Shown here: piece by piece, positions 6,723 through 15,038 of the stretch
How positions within the stretch are numbered: the stretch's first letter is position 1
Layout: each line of letters begins with the position of its first letter
Notes under the pieces: generated by a model
Database searches by the model: none
Told to the model about the DNA's origin: nothing
The model's input: the letters and a program-made list of their open reading frames with translations, nothing else
From: JBAPRR01 sp049281195
GTDB lineage: Bacteria; Actinomycetota; Acidimicrobiia; Acidimicrobiales; CAVXTF01
Reading direction: 5' to 3'
Assembly: GCA_049281195.1 (NCBI GenBank)
Contig: JBAPRR010000212.1
Span: 1-20,452 of the forward strand
Length of the DNA stretch: 20,452 bases
Made by a program: the position numbers and the translations under genes

Positions 6723-7870
6723 TCCGCGACGGCAGTGATCGCCGCTTCGCGGTGCTTGTAAGCCCATCCCGGACCGCGCACTACGTATGACAGCCTTTCC
6801 TTCCAGTTTCGCGAAGACCTCACGTCGTGGAACATCTCGTCGTGTTCGTGCGCGGCAATGCGAAGCGGATTGAAGGTCTTGATGTTGCGCGTCAGTCCGT
6901 AAATGACGCGTTCGCGCTCGGTTTCGAAGGTGCCGAAGAGCTTGTCCCAGATGATGAGGATGCTCCCGTGATTCCGATCGATGTACTGAGGGTTGCTCCC
7001 GTGGTGCACTCGATGATGCGAAGGAGTGTTGAGCACGTTCTCGAGCGGACCGAGCTTGTTGATTGCTTCGGTGTGGATCCAGAACTGGTACAGGAGATTT
7101 ATCCCCCGCGCAGACGAGATCAGTCCGGGTTGAAATCCGGCAAGGCAGAGCACGCCTTGCGGAAAGAACGTCCCCAGCGCGTCGGCCACAGGTTGGCGCA
7201 ACGCGGTCGACAGGTTGTAACGCTCGCTCGAGTGGTGAACCACATGCACCGCCCACATGTAGCGGCTCTCATGCATGAACCTGTGATTCCAGTAATAGAT
7301 GAAGTCCCATACTAAGACCGCGGCAGCGAGAGCGGCCGGCCCGGTGCCTACGTCCGAGACTCGACGCTTCTTCCACAGTCGATCCGCTGTGGTAACCGAT
7401 CCCCACCAAGTGGCGGTTGCAATTCCCCCCGCCAGCACTGCCGCCACCGCCGCGGATCCGGCTACGCCGCGGGCACGTTTACGTCGCTCGGCCCGGTTCT
7501 CGCCTCCGATGATGGGGTCTGCTGTTCGGATCGTCTCGTCGTCCGCTCCGGAATCGCCGTCATCGGGGCGCTCTCGCTCGGGTCCTCTCGAGATGAGGTC
7601 GGCGATTGTTGCGACCGTTGCTCCTCCCGCGGCGAGCGCGAGAAGAGCCTTGGCGTACTTTCCCTTCCCGGGAGTGACCGGCCGCAGGATCTTCTGCGCA
7701 ACCAGGGGAGCTACCAGACTTCCGACACCCATAGTCAGGCTGGCGACGGTGTCGTGCCACTCGTAATCGCCAGGGGTAGCACCGCGCTCCGCCGCGTGCC
7801 TGCGCAGCCAGGCGTATTCGAGACCGATGCTACCGAAGTAGATGGGGATCGCCGCGACCGTCAGCTCCAT
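6713..7870 (-). CDS. Fatty acid hydroxylase / sterol desaturase family membrane protein
   Basis: 385 residues. The three histidine clusters that bind the di-iron centre in this family are intact: HRFMH (196-200), HVVHH (209-213) and PSHHRVHHG (284-291), plus His266 in WIHTE. Such enzymes hydroxylate or desaturate lipid chains or sterol-like rings in the membrane using O2; the substrate cannot be read from sequence. Hydrophobic segments lie at about 4-20, 42-62, 73-93, 136-156 and 177-194. An acidic, charged linker (about 96-133) between two helices is unusual and likely a disordered cytoplasmic loop. The N-terminus IPIYFGSIGLEYAWLRR fits the family start. No ribosome site is seen before the ATG; CAGAAT lies 8 nt upstream, so a leaderless or very short leader is possible. 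Confidence 0.9.
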   Translation of the reverse strand: MELTVAAIPIYFGSIGLEYAWLRRHAAERGATPGDYEWHDTVASLTMGVGSLVAPLVAQKILRPVTPGKGKYAKALLALAAGGATVATIADLISRGPERERPDDGDSGADDETIRTADPIIGGENRAERRKRARGVAGSAAVAAVLAGGIATATWWGSVTTADRLWKKRRVSDVGTGPAALAAAVLVWDFIYYWNHRFMHESRYMWAVHVVHHSSERYNLSTALRQPVADALGTFFPQGVLCLAGFQPGLISSARGINLLYQFWIHTEAINKLGPLENVLNTPSHHRVHHGSNPQYIDRNHGSILIIWDKLFGTFETERERVIYGLTRNIKTFNPLRIAAHEHDEMFHDVRSSRNWKERLSYVVRGPGWAYKHREAAITAVAEAA

Positions 7871-7961
7871 ACCGGATCATTCTGACCCGGCATGTGAGGT
7901 CGTGCCTGAACTGCTCCTTCTTCCGCGCCATCCACTGCCCGCTGCCGGGAGCCGGCCGTGC

Positions 7962-8747
7962 TCAGTCACCTGTGAACGTGAGTTCCGTCACTTCGTCGAC
8001 GATCCGGACGCGGGGGTCCTCATGGGGCGGGGTTCGGCCATGGGAGATCCAGATCGGCCGGACCCCTGCGGCGATGGCACCCATCACGTCGCGTTCCCAA
8101 CTGTCTCCGATCATCAATGCGCTTGAGGAATCCTCGGCGCGATCGAACCCGGCCAGCCGGATCGCATGCCGGAAGACTTCAGGGTCCGGCTTTCCGCGGC
8201 CCAGCTCGCCCGAAATGACGATTCCACTGAAGCGATCGGCCAGGCCGGTCTGAACGATCTTGAGCCGTTGTATGTCCGGCGGCCCATTCGTGACGACAAC
8301 GACCGGAGCGATCTCGACGGCACGGTCGACGAGCTCGGCTGCTCCCTTGGCGACAGGATGACCTGCACGTTGCCCCTCTACGTAGGCCCTCGACATCTCG
8401 GGAGCGAGCGCCGGGTCATGGCCGGACTGTTCGAGCACCGCTCGCCAGGCCTGGTCTCTGTACTCGGGCGCGTATTCCTTTAGAGCGGCGATTCGGGGGT
8501 GAGCTCCTTCGAACGTCGCCCACAGTCCTTCCCATGAGGCGATGCCGAGCTCGTCGCATACCGGTTGATACGCAGAGGAACGCCAAATGGATCGCGCCGT
8601 GGTCACTACGAACTCGTCCCACCCGTCGGGGGCCGCCCCGCAGACAGATGAGGTGGCTCTCAGCTGGGCGTACGCATGCTCTTCTTCGACGATCAAGGTG
8701 TCGTCGAGGTCCATCAGGATGACGCTCACCGGCTTCGAATCGGTCAT
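7962..8747 (-). CDS. HAD superfamily hydrolase (phosphatase-like)
   Basis: 261 residues from the ATG at 8747. The four HAD motifs are complete: DLDDT with nucleophile Asp13 and acid Asp15, Thr153 in VVVTNGP, Lys186 in GRGKPDPEVF, and GDSWERD with Asp215 and Asp220. Residues about 20-130 form a helical cap between motifs I and II (subclass I). Such proteins dephosphorylate small phosphorylated metabolites; the substrate is unknown. The open frame extends upstream to 8885, but the extra 46 residues are hydrophilic, lack HAD features and would enter the region in front of the divergent HD-GYP gene. The start was therefore placed just before motif I. An ATG at 8765 is also possible; neither has a strong ribosome site. 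Confidence 0.88.
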   Translation of the reverse strand: MTDSKPVSVILMDLDDTLIVEEEHAYAQLRATSSVCGAAPDGWDEFVVTTARSIWRSSAYQPVCDELGIASWEGLWATFEGAHPRIAALKEYAPEYRDQAWRAVLEQSGHDPALAPEMSRAYVEGQRAGHPVAKGAAELVDRAVEIAPVVVVTNGPPDIQRLKIVQTGLADRFSGIVISGELGRGKPDPEVFRHAIRLAGFDRAEDSSSALMIGDSWERDVMGAIAAGVRPIWISHGRTPPHEDPRVRIVDEVTELTFTGD

Positions 8748-9019
8748 CCGTTCATGTTGTCGCATCGACCCGATGGTGGTTGCGGGCGATCCTCGGCTGT
8801 TTCCCAGGCGAATGTGGCTGGAGTCTTGAAAGTGACAGCCGTGATCGGACGCGAAGTGGAAGCTGACGAAAACGTCGCGGACCACCGTGATAGCCGCTGC
8901 TGAATGAAGTTACGTCGTATGGGTATTGACAACGCATCAACAACGGATCTCGGGGGCGGGCCCGCGGTACCAACCATACGAGCACATGGAAACCGTCCGG
9001 GGACAAAGAGATCAAGGAC

Positions 9020-11311
9020 ATGGAAAAGAGAACAGGCAAAGAAAAGAAGGAGAAGGATTTCTATCCGTCGTTCGATACGCGGAACCCTTCCAACGACCGA
9101 GACCCCGGACCGGCACGATCCGCCACATCCGGTTCCAAGCCCCTCTCGCCAACGCGGCGCGAGAAGAAAGCCGCCACCAGGTCGGATCCCACTCGCATTC
9201 CGGGGCTGAACAAGGAGGCCAACCGTCCTAAATCACGCGCCGTACAGTCCAGCCGGCCGGAGAAGCGGGCAGCGAGCCGAACAGAGAACCGATCGGGGAA
9301 TCGATCGGCTTCGAACGTAGAGAACCCGCGCGTCCGTGTTCCCGGAATCGAGGTGAACGCGGCGGTCTCCACCCATTGGAAGGTGCGTCCGGCGGAGTCG
9401 AGGATCGTGACCGCTGCTGTCGCCGTCGTGCCGTTCCTGCTTGCCATCGCTACGGCGGTGACCATCGAGGTTCTCGTAACAGAACCGCATTCGTCTCTCT
9501 TGCAGTTCGCGTGGTGGTTGGGTGTCCTAGCTGTCGCCGGAATCGTCTTCTTGGCGACCAGTCGTCTTGCGAGACGGGCTCTTCCTCTCGCGGTGTTGTT
9601 GAAGATGGACCTGTCGTTCCCGGCCGCGGCGCCCAATCGTCTTTCTGTGGCCTGGCGTGCAGCCAAGACGCGCGACCTCAAGCGTCATCTGACCCAGGCC
9701 CGCTCGCTTCGTCTCGTGCAGGATCCCGTCGTAGCCGTCGAAAGGATCGTGGCCCTGGCTGCGGCACTCAGCGCCCACGACCGCAAGACCCGCGGCCACG
9801 CCGAACGTGTGCGTGCACTAACCGATCTGGTGGCATACGAGCTCGGACTTTCGAGCACGGACAGAAACGGACTGCGTTGGGCCGCGATGCTCCACGATGT
9901 GGGGAAGATGGCGGTGCATCCCGGCATTCTCAACAAGCAGGGATCCCTGTCTTCTGGAGAGCGGGAGCTGCTGCGGCGTCATCCTGAAGAAGGAGCGAAG
10001 CTGACCGCACCCCTTGCCGGCTGGCTGGGCGAGTGGGCGGCTGCCGTCCCCCAACACCACGAGCGCCACGACGGCACCGGATACCCGAACGGCTTGGAAG
10101 GCGACTCGATCTCGCTCGGCGGACGGATTGTCGCGGTCGTCGACGCGTATGACGCAATGACGGTGTCGAGATCGCACAATTCCGGGTCCCGTCGTAATGC
10201 CAAGGCACTGACGCCCGACGCGGCACGGGCGGAGATCGCACGGTGCTCGGGAAGCCAGTTCGATCCGACAGTGGTTCGAGCGTTTCTGGCCATACCTCCG
10301 ATGCGCCTTCGGAGCCTGGTCCCGCTGGCGTGGGTGGGATCACTCCCGTTCGGCATCACCGGGCCGGATCTGACGGCGATCGCAAAGAGTGCGGCGGTCA
10401 TCCTCGCCGTGTTCGCGATCGCGGGACTGTCGTCGTGGCGACCGTGGTCGCCACAAAACGGCGTGGTGGCACAGGCCCAACCTTCGGTGGACCGCACGAG
10501 CGGGGGACAGGGGATCAGTGGTCTGAGCACCCAGTCGGGATCGACTTCGGGTGACGAAACAACATCGGCATCTGCAAGGTCGTCGACGAAAGGTACGAAC
10601 GGGTCCTCGGACAATGCGGTGGTAGGGACCTTCTCCACTGCGGTCACGACGCTTCGTGGTGGGGTGGCTCAACTCATCGACGGATCAGATCCCGCGGCGA
10701 CGTCGACGTCCGGAGCCAACCCAGGATCCACCGGACTTTCGCAGGACTCAGGCAGCCCCGGTGGATCGGGCCCGCCCACGACCGGCACTCCGGGTTCTTC
10801 GCCTCCGCCCACCCACAAGGGTTCGCCCCCTACTACCCGCGGTAGTTCCCCACCCACCACCCGGGGCAGCTCGCCGCCCACGACCAAGCCGACGCCCACG
10901 ACCAAGCCGACGCCTTCGACCACCAGGCCGACATCGCCGCCGACTACGAAGCCGACGCCTTCGACCACCAGGCCTACATCGCCGCCTACGACATCCGGTC
11001 ACTCTGCTCCGGCGCCGGCCTCCGCTCTCAATGCGTCGTCCAGTTGCACCGACGTGGTGCTCGGACCGACGGTGAACCTCGGATGGAACGACAGCAGCTC
11101 GTCGTGGGTTACCGGATACGAGATCCTCAGGAGCACCAACGGCTCCAGCTACTCAGAGATCACATCCGTCGGATCCGGTTCGACGTCTTACACCGACAGC
11201 TCCGTGCAGGGTCTCGGAATCACGTATTGGTACGAGGTGGTCGCGATGAGCGCCTACGGCAACACCACCAGTGCGTCGGTATCGGTGGCGACTCCGCTCA
11301 CCTGCTTGTAG
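9020..11311 (+). CDS. Transmembrane HD-GYP domain protein with Pro/Thr stalk and fibronectin III-like domain
   Basis: 763 residues. Order: basic, disordered N-terminus (1-125); two membrane helices (about 129-152 and 160-180); HD-GYP domain (about 235-425); third helix (about 451-471); Ser/Thr/Pro-rich stalk (480-665); fibronectin III-like domain (about 666-761) with Cys676 and Cys762, a possible disulfide. The HD-GYP residues are conserved: His260, His292-Asp293 (LHDVGK), HHERHDGTGYP (346-356) and VVDAYDAMT (373-381). HD-GYP proteins typically hydrolyse cyclic di-GMP. The helix count puts the catalytic domain in the cytoplasm and the stalk outside, so an external ligand or the cell wall may control it; that is inference. 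AAGGA lies only 1 nt before the ATG, but no other in-frame start exists downstream of an upstream stop. Confidence 0.9.
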   Translation: MEKRTGKEKKEKDFYPSFDTRNPSNDRDPGPARSATSGSKPLSPTRREKKAATRSDPTRIPGLNKEANRPKSRAVQSSRPEKRAASRTENRSGNRSASNVENPRVRVPGIEVNAAVSTHWKVRPAESRIVTAAVAVVPFLLAIATAVTIEVLVTEPHSSLLQFAWWLGVLAVAGIVFLATSRLARRALPLAVLLKMDLSFPAAAPNRLSVAWRAAKTRDLKRHLTQARSLRLVQDPVVAVERIVALAAALSAHDRKTRGHAERVRALTDLVAYELGLSSTDRNGLRWAAMLHDVGKMAVHPGILNKQGSLSSGERELLRRHPEEGAKLTAPLAGWLGEWAAAVPQHHERHDGTGYPNGLEGDSISLGGRIVAVVDAYDAMTVSRSHNSGSRRNAKALTPDAARAEIARCSGSQFDPTVVRAFLAIPPMRLRSLVPLAWVGSLPFGITGPDLTAIAKSAAVILAVFAIAGLSSWRPWSPQNGVVAQAQPSVDRTSGGQGISGLSTQSGSTSGDETTSASARSSTKGTNGSSDNAVVGTFSTAVTTLRGGVAQLIDGSDPAATSTSGANPGSTGLSQDSGSPGGSGPPTTGTPGSSPPPTHKGSPPTTRGSSPPTTRGSSPPTTKPTPTTKPTPSTTRPTSPPTTKPTPSTTRPTSPPTTSGHSAPAPASALNASSSCTDVVLGPTVNLGWNDSSSSWVTGYEILRSTNGSSYSEITSVGSGSTSYTDSSVQGLGITYWYEVVAMSAYGNTTSASVSVATPLTCL
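10904..10993 (+). repeat. 45-bp tandem repeat in the Pro/Thr stalk
   Basis: Two adjacent copies encode KPTPSTTRPTSPPTT (residues 629-643 and 644-658) with few base differences. Just before them are related SPPTTRGS units (about residues 602-621). Such repeats usually vary in copy number and set the stalk length. Confidence 0.8.
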
Positions 11312-11347
11312 ATCCCGAAGCCCGTACCGGAGGCAGTCAGTAGGAGT

Positions 11348-12193
11348 TCAGCGGCGGGTTGCGAATCCGGCCGCGACGTTCAAGAAGGCTTCCGCCGCAT
11401 TGAAGACCGTCACTGAAGCGACGTCGCGCTCGGGATCCACCTCGACGATGTCGACGGCGCGCACCGCGGGGTGACTGCCGGCGTCGAAGGCAGCACTGAA
11501 CAGCTCCCTCGGCGAGATGCCACCGGGACGCGCCCCCGGGCACGCAGGAGCAAAAGAGCGGTCGAGCACGTCGATGTCGAGGTCCACATAGATCGACCGG
11601 CACCTTCCGGCGAGCAGGTCGAGCAGGACCGGTACCTCGTGCATCGCACCGGGTCCGCGGATCGTGATGCCGATGTCTTCACACCATTTGCGGTGTGCGG
11701 CGATGTTCGAGAAGCCGGCGATACCTACCTGGACGATGTGATCCGGAGGAAGACCGGCATCTATGAGTGCGCGCACCGCGGACCCGTTGGATGGAGCGCC
11801 CGGCTCGTACTCGCGGACATCGTGGTGGGCGTCGACGGTGAGAAGTCCCCACGACGCCAGATCGTCCGAGCGGCGGAGAGCCTCGTAGGTGATCCCGTTG
11901 TGGCCACCGAGGAGCACCGTAAGTGGAGCGTCGAGAGGCGGGGGAATGAGGTCGTCGCCCAGGTCCTCCACATCCGTCTGTGACAGGTCGACGTTCCTTT
12001 CCCCGTGAAAGGCGCTCAGCCGCTCGAGGATCCCGCGGATCGCGTTCGGAGCGAGGTCGTATCGGCCCGGTGTGACCGCCTCGTCTTTGAGCGGCACCCC
12101 GGCCACGATCAAGGGGTTGGCGGGCGGTCCGGCGCGTTCTGAGCTGGTTCCGCTCTCCAGCCAAGCCGCCGCCGTCGGCCACTTGTCACTCAT
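11348..12193 (-). CDS. hutG: Formimidoylglutamase-like arginase family protein (last step of histidine degradation)
   Basis: 281 residues; fourth gene of the hut operon, 12 bp after hutI, with AGGG 5 nt before the ATG. Ureohydrolase fold with dinuclear-metal motifs DAHHD (Asp121, His123, Asp125), DIDVLD (Asp206, Asp208) and Glu251 in IVEVDP. From its position it should split formiminoglutamate into glutamate and formamide. One oddity: the usual first metal motif, GGDH or GGGH, reads GGHNG here (96-100), which puts Asn99 at the normal histidine ligand position. The enzyme may bind one metal differently or belong to a variant subfamily. Arginase or agmatinase activity is less likely given the operon. 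Confidence 0.85.
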   Translation of the reverse strand: MSDKWPTAAAWLESGTSSERAGPPANPLIVAGVPLKDEAVTPGRYDLAPNAIRGILERLSAFHGERNVDLSQTDVEDLGDDLIPPPLDAPLTVLLGGHNGITYEALRRSDDLASWGLLTVDAHHDVREYEPGAPSNGSAVRALIDAGLPPDHIVQVGIAGFSNIAAHRKWCEDIGITIRGPGAMHEVPVLLDLLAGRCRSIYVDLDIDVLDRSFAPACPGARPGGISPRELFSAAFDAGSHPAVRAVDIVEVDPERDVASVTVFNAAEAFLNVAAGFATRR

Positions 12194-12205
12194 CGGACCC
12201 TGCGC

Positions 12206-13384
12206 TCAACGAACAACGATTCCTCCCTTTACGACGTGGCCGATCACGTCCATCCCGGGGTGGTAAGCGATGTCGACCCAATGGTCGCCGTCGATGACGA
12301 CCATGTCGGCCCGTGCGCCGACAGCCAGATGCCCGATGTCGTGGCGCCGGAGAGCTGCGGCGCCACCGCGCGTAGCTGCGGTCACGGCCTCTTCGACCGA
12401 CATGGCGTACTCGCTGCACGCCACAGCGATCACGAAGGACATCGAAGTCGTGTAGCTCGTCCCCGGATTGCAGTCGGTGGCGAGGGCCACCGTCGCCCCC
12501 GCGTCGACGAGTTTCCGCGCCGGGGCGTAGGAAGAACGGAGGCAGAAGGACGTGGCGGGCAACAAGACCGCAACGACACCGGCGGCTGCGAGGGCGCGGG
12601 CGTCTTCATCTGTGGCGTGGACGAGATGGTCGGCCGACGCGCAGCGCAGCTCGGCGGCAAGGGCCGCACCCCCCGTATGTGCCAGCTCCTCGGCGTGGAT
12701 GCGCGAGACCAGGCCGTGGCGTCTTCCCGCTTCGAGAACCTTGCGTGAGTCTTCGACGGACACTGCCCCTACGTCGCAGAACGAGTCACAGCTTTCAGCG
12801 AGAGGAGCGCACGCGGGGAGCATGTCGTTGATCAACATGTCGATGTAGCCCGGCTCGGGATCGAGGTGGGCCCCGAGGAAGGTGGGAACCAGGTCGGCAC
12901 TGGTGTGTTTGGCGGCCTCGGCTATGGCCTGGAGCGAGCGGCGCTCCGAATCGACGTCAAGTCCGTAACCCGACTTCACCTCGATCGTGGTCGTGCCACC
13001 GTCGAGGCATTTGTCGGCTCTTTCTGTGACACCGCGAGTGAGCTCCTCGGTCGTAGCTGCCCGGGTGGCGCGCACGCTGCTCATGATCCCGCCGGCCTGA
13101 TACGCGCTTCCCTTCAGCCGGGCGTCGAACTCCTGCGATCTGTCACCGGCGAAGACCAGGTGCGTATGCGCGTCGACGAATCCGGGGATGACGGCGCGCC
13201 CCCGGGCGTCGAGCTCGGGCGTTGCGGAAAGATCGAGGGGCGCAACTTCGCGTAGCGAGTCCGAACCGAACTGACTTTCTGCCACGAATCCTGCGACCCG
13301 GCCCTGACTGACCACTATGCAGGTAGGACCCTCCAACTCACGGCCGAAGACGCGGCCGGCGTTACGAACGAGAAGGTCAGGCAT
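12206..13384 (-). CDS. hutI: Imidazolonepropionase
   Basis: 392 residues. Hydrolyses 4-imidazolone-5-propionate to N-formimino-L-glutamate, the third step of histidine degradation, in the cytoplasm. Amidohydrolase-fold metal residues are visible: His73 and His75 in VDAHTHLVFAG, His230 in IHAEEL, and Asp304 in ATDCNPG. TTTIEVKSGYGL (131-142) is characteristic of the family. The ATG at 13384 was chosen because the family begins right at this LLVRNAG-type strand; a longer frame to 13465 would run deep into hutU. The start overlaps the last 8 bp of hutU (GATGCCTGA), implying coupled translation. Confidence 0.95.
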   Translation of the reverse strand: MPDLLVRNAGRVFGRELEGPTCIVVSQGRVAGFVAESQFGSDSLREVAPLDLSATPELDARGRAVIPGFVDAHTHLVFAGDRSQEFDARLKGSAYQAGGIMSSVRATRAATTEELTRGVTERADKCLDGGTTTIEVKSGYGLDVDSERRSLQAIAEAAKHTSADLVPTFLGAHLDPEPGYIDMLINDMLPACAPLAESCDSFCDVGAVSVEDSRKVLEAGRRHGLVSRIHAEELAHTGGAALAAELRCASADHLVHATDEDARALAAAGVVAVLLPATSFCLRSSYAPARKLVDAGATVALATDCNPGTSYTTSMSFVIAVACSEYAMSVEEAVTAATRGGAAALRRHDIGHLAVGARADMVVIDGDHWVDIAYHPGMDVIGHVVKGGIVVR

Positions 13385-15038
13385 CCAGCATCGGAAGGTG
13401 CAGGCCGCGCTCTCGTGCCACCGTTTTGGCCAGGTCGTAGCCCGCGTCGGCGTGGCGCATGACACCGGTTCCGGGGTCGTTCTTCAACATCATGCCGGCC
13501 CGTTCGTGGGCGTCGCGGCTCCCGTCGACGACGAGCTGGGCCCCGGCGTGGATGGACTTGCCGATCCCGGTGCCGCCACCGTGGTGAACGGCCACCCACG
13601 TGGCACCCGATGCCGTGTTCAAAAGCGCGTTCAGGATGGGCCAGTCCGCTATGGCGTCAGACCCGTCCGCCATCGACTCCGTCTCACGATATGGAGACGC
13701 CACCGACCCGGAGTCGAGATGATCGCGTCCGATGACGATCGGCGCCTTGACTTCTCCTTTGGCCACCAGATCGTTGAAGAGCTGACCGGCCCGGTCGCGT
13801 TCTCCGTAACCGAGCCAACAGATCCGGGCCGGAAGTCCCTGGAAAGGGACTCTTTCGGCGGCCAGGGGGAGCCAGCGCTGAAGGACGGGATCGTCGGGGA
13901 ATTCCTTGAGCAGGGCACGGTCGGTGGCGTGGATGTCGGCGGGGTCTCCCGACAGTGCCACCCAGCGGAACGGGCCCTTTCCTTCGCAGAAGATCGGCCT
14001 CAGATACGCCGGCACAAAGCCCGGATAACTGAACGCGTCGGCGTATCCGCCGTCACGGGCCTCTCCGCGCAGGTTGTTCCCGTAGTCGAACACCTCCGCG
14101 CCGGCCTCGAGGAACCCGACCATGGCTTCACACTGGCGGGCCATCGACTCGCGTGCGCGCCGTACGTACTGCTGTGGGTTGTCCGTTCGGAGCCTCAATG
14201 CAGCTTCGAGAGAGAGATCGCTCGGTACATAACCGTGCAGCGGATCGTGCGCAGAAGTTTGGTCTGTGACGATGTCGAGGTGTACCTGACGCTCCAGCAT
14301 CGCCGGGAAGGCATCGGCGGCGTTCGCCACCAGGGCGATCGACAGCGGGTTTCTGTCCTTGGCCGCGTGGGTGGCAAGAGCGACCGCGGCGTCCACTGAG
14401 TCGACCATCTCGTCGACCCAGCCTTGACGGTGCCTGCGGGCGGCACGAGCCGGATCGGCTTCCACGCAGATGGCGACGCCCCCGTTCATCGTGATCGCGA
14501 GCGGTTGCGCGCCGCCCATGCCACCTAGGCCCGCGGTGAGGACGATCCGGCCGGCAAGCGTTCCACCGAAGCGTTGATCAGCGATCGCCGAGAACGTCTG
14601 GAACGTCCCTTGCAAGATCCCCTGGGTGCCGATGTAGATCCACGAGCCTGCGGTCATCTGCCCGTACATCGTCAGTCCCGCTGCTTCCAGCTTCCAGAAC
14701 TCGTCCCATGTGGCCCAGTCGGGGACGAGAAGCGAGTTCGCGATTAGCACGCGAGGGGCGAGGGGGTGCGTGTCGAATACCCCGACCGGTTTTCCAGATT
14801 GGACGAGCAGAGTTTGATCGCCGCGCAGCTTGGTCAGCTCGTCGACGATCACGTCGAAGGACTTCCAGTCCCTGGCAGCCCGGGCGTCTCCCCCGTACAC
14901 GACGAGATCGTCAGGACGTTCTGCGACCTCGGGATCGAGGTTGTTCATCAGGCAGCGCAGAGCGCCTTCGGTCTGCCAGCTCTGGCAACGGAGGTTGGTC
15001 CCGGTGGGGGAACGGACGGGGCGGGCGCCGGGGGTCAT
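13377..15038 (-). CDS. hutU: Urocanate hydratase (urocanase)
   Basis: 553 residues, the usual family length. Converts urocanate to 4-imidazolone-5-propionate using tightly bound NAD+. The NAD-contacting GLGGMGGAQP (170-179) and the signature FQGLPARICW (399-408), with active-site Cys407, are intact, as are TEGALRCLMNNLDPEVAE near the start and FCEGKGPFRW (350-359). The ATG overlaps the hutH stop by 4 bp (ATGA). No frame damage is seen. Confidence 0.97.
   Translation of the reverse strand: MTPGARPVRSPTGTNLRCQSWQTEGALRCLMNNLDPEVAERPDDLVVYGGDARAARDWKSFDVIVDELTKLRGDQTLLVQSGKPVGVFDTHPLAPRVLIANSLLVPDWATWDEFWKLEAAGLTMYGQMTAGSWIYIGTQGILQGTFQTFSAIADQRFGGTLAGRIVLTAGLGGMGGAQPLAITMNGGVAICVEADPARAARRHRQGWVDEMVDSVDAAVALATHAAKDRNPLSIALVANAADAFPAMLERQVHLDIVTDQTSAHDPLHGYVPSDLSLEAALRLRTDNPQQYVRRARESMARQCEAMVGFLEAGAEVFDYGNNLRGEARDGGYADAFSYPGFVPAYLRPIFCEGKGPFRWVALSGDPADIHATDRALLKEFPDDPVLQRWLPLAAERVPFQGLPARICWLGYGERDRAGQLFNDLVAKGEVKAPIVIGRDHLDSGSVASPYRETESMADGSDAIADWPILNALLNTASGATWVAVHHGGGTGIGKSIHAGAQLVVDGSRDAHERAGMMLKNDPGTGVMRHADAGYDLAKTVARERGLHLPMLDA

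Noticed and set aside
13317..14399. A 360-codon plus-strand open frame inside hutU
   Set aside because: It is antisense to the clearly conserved urocanase and has no family features.
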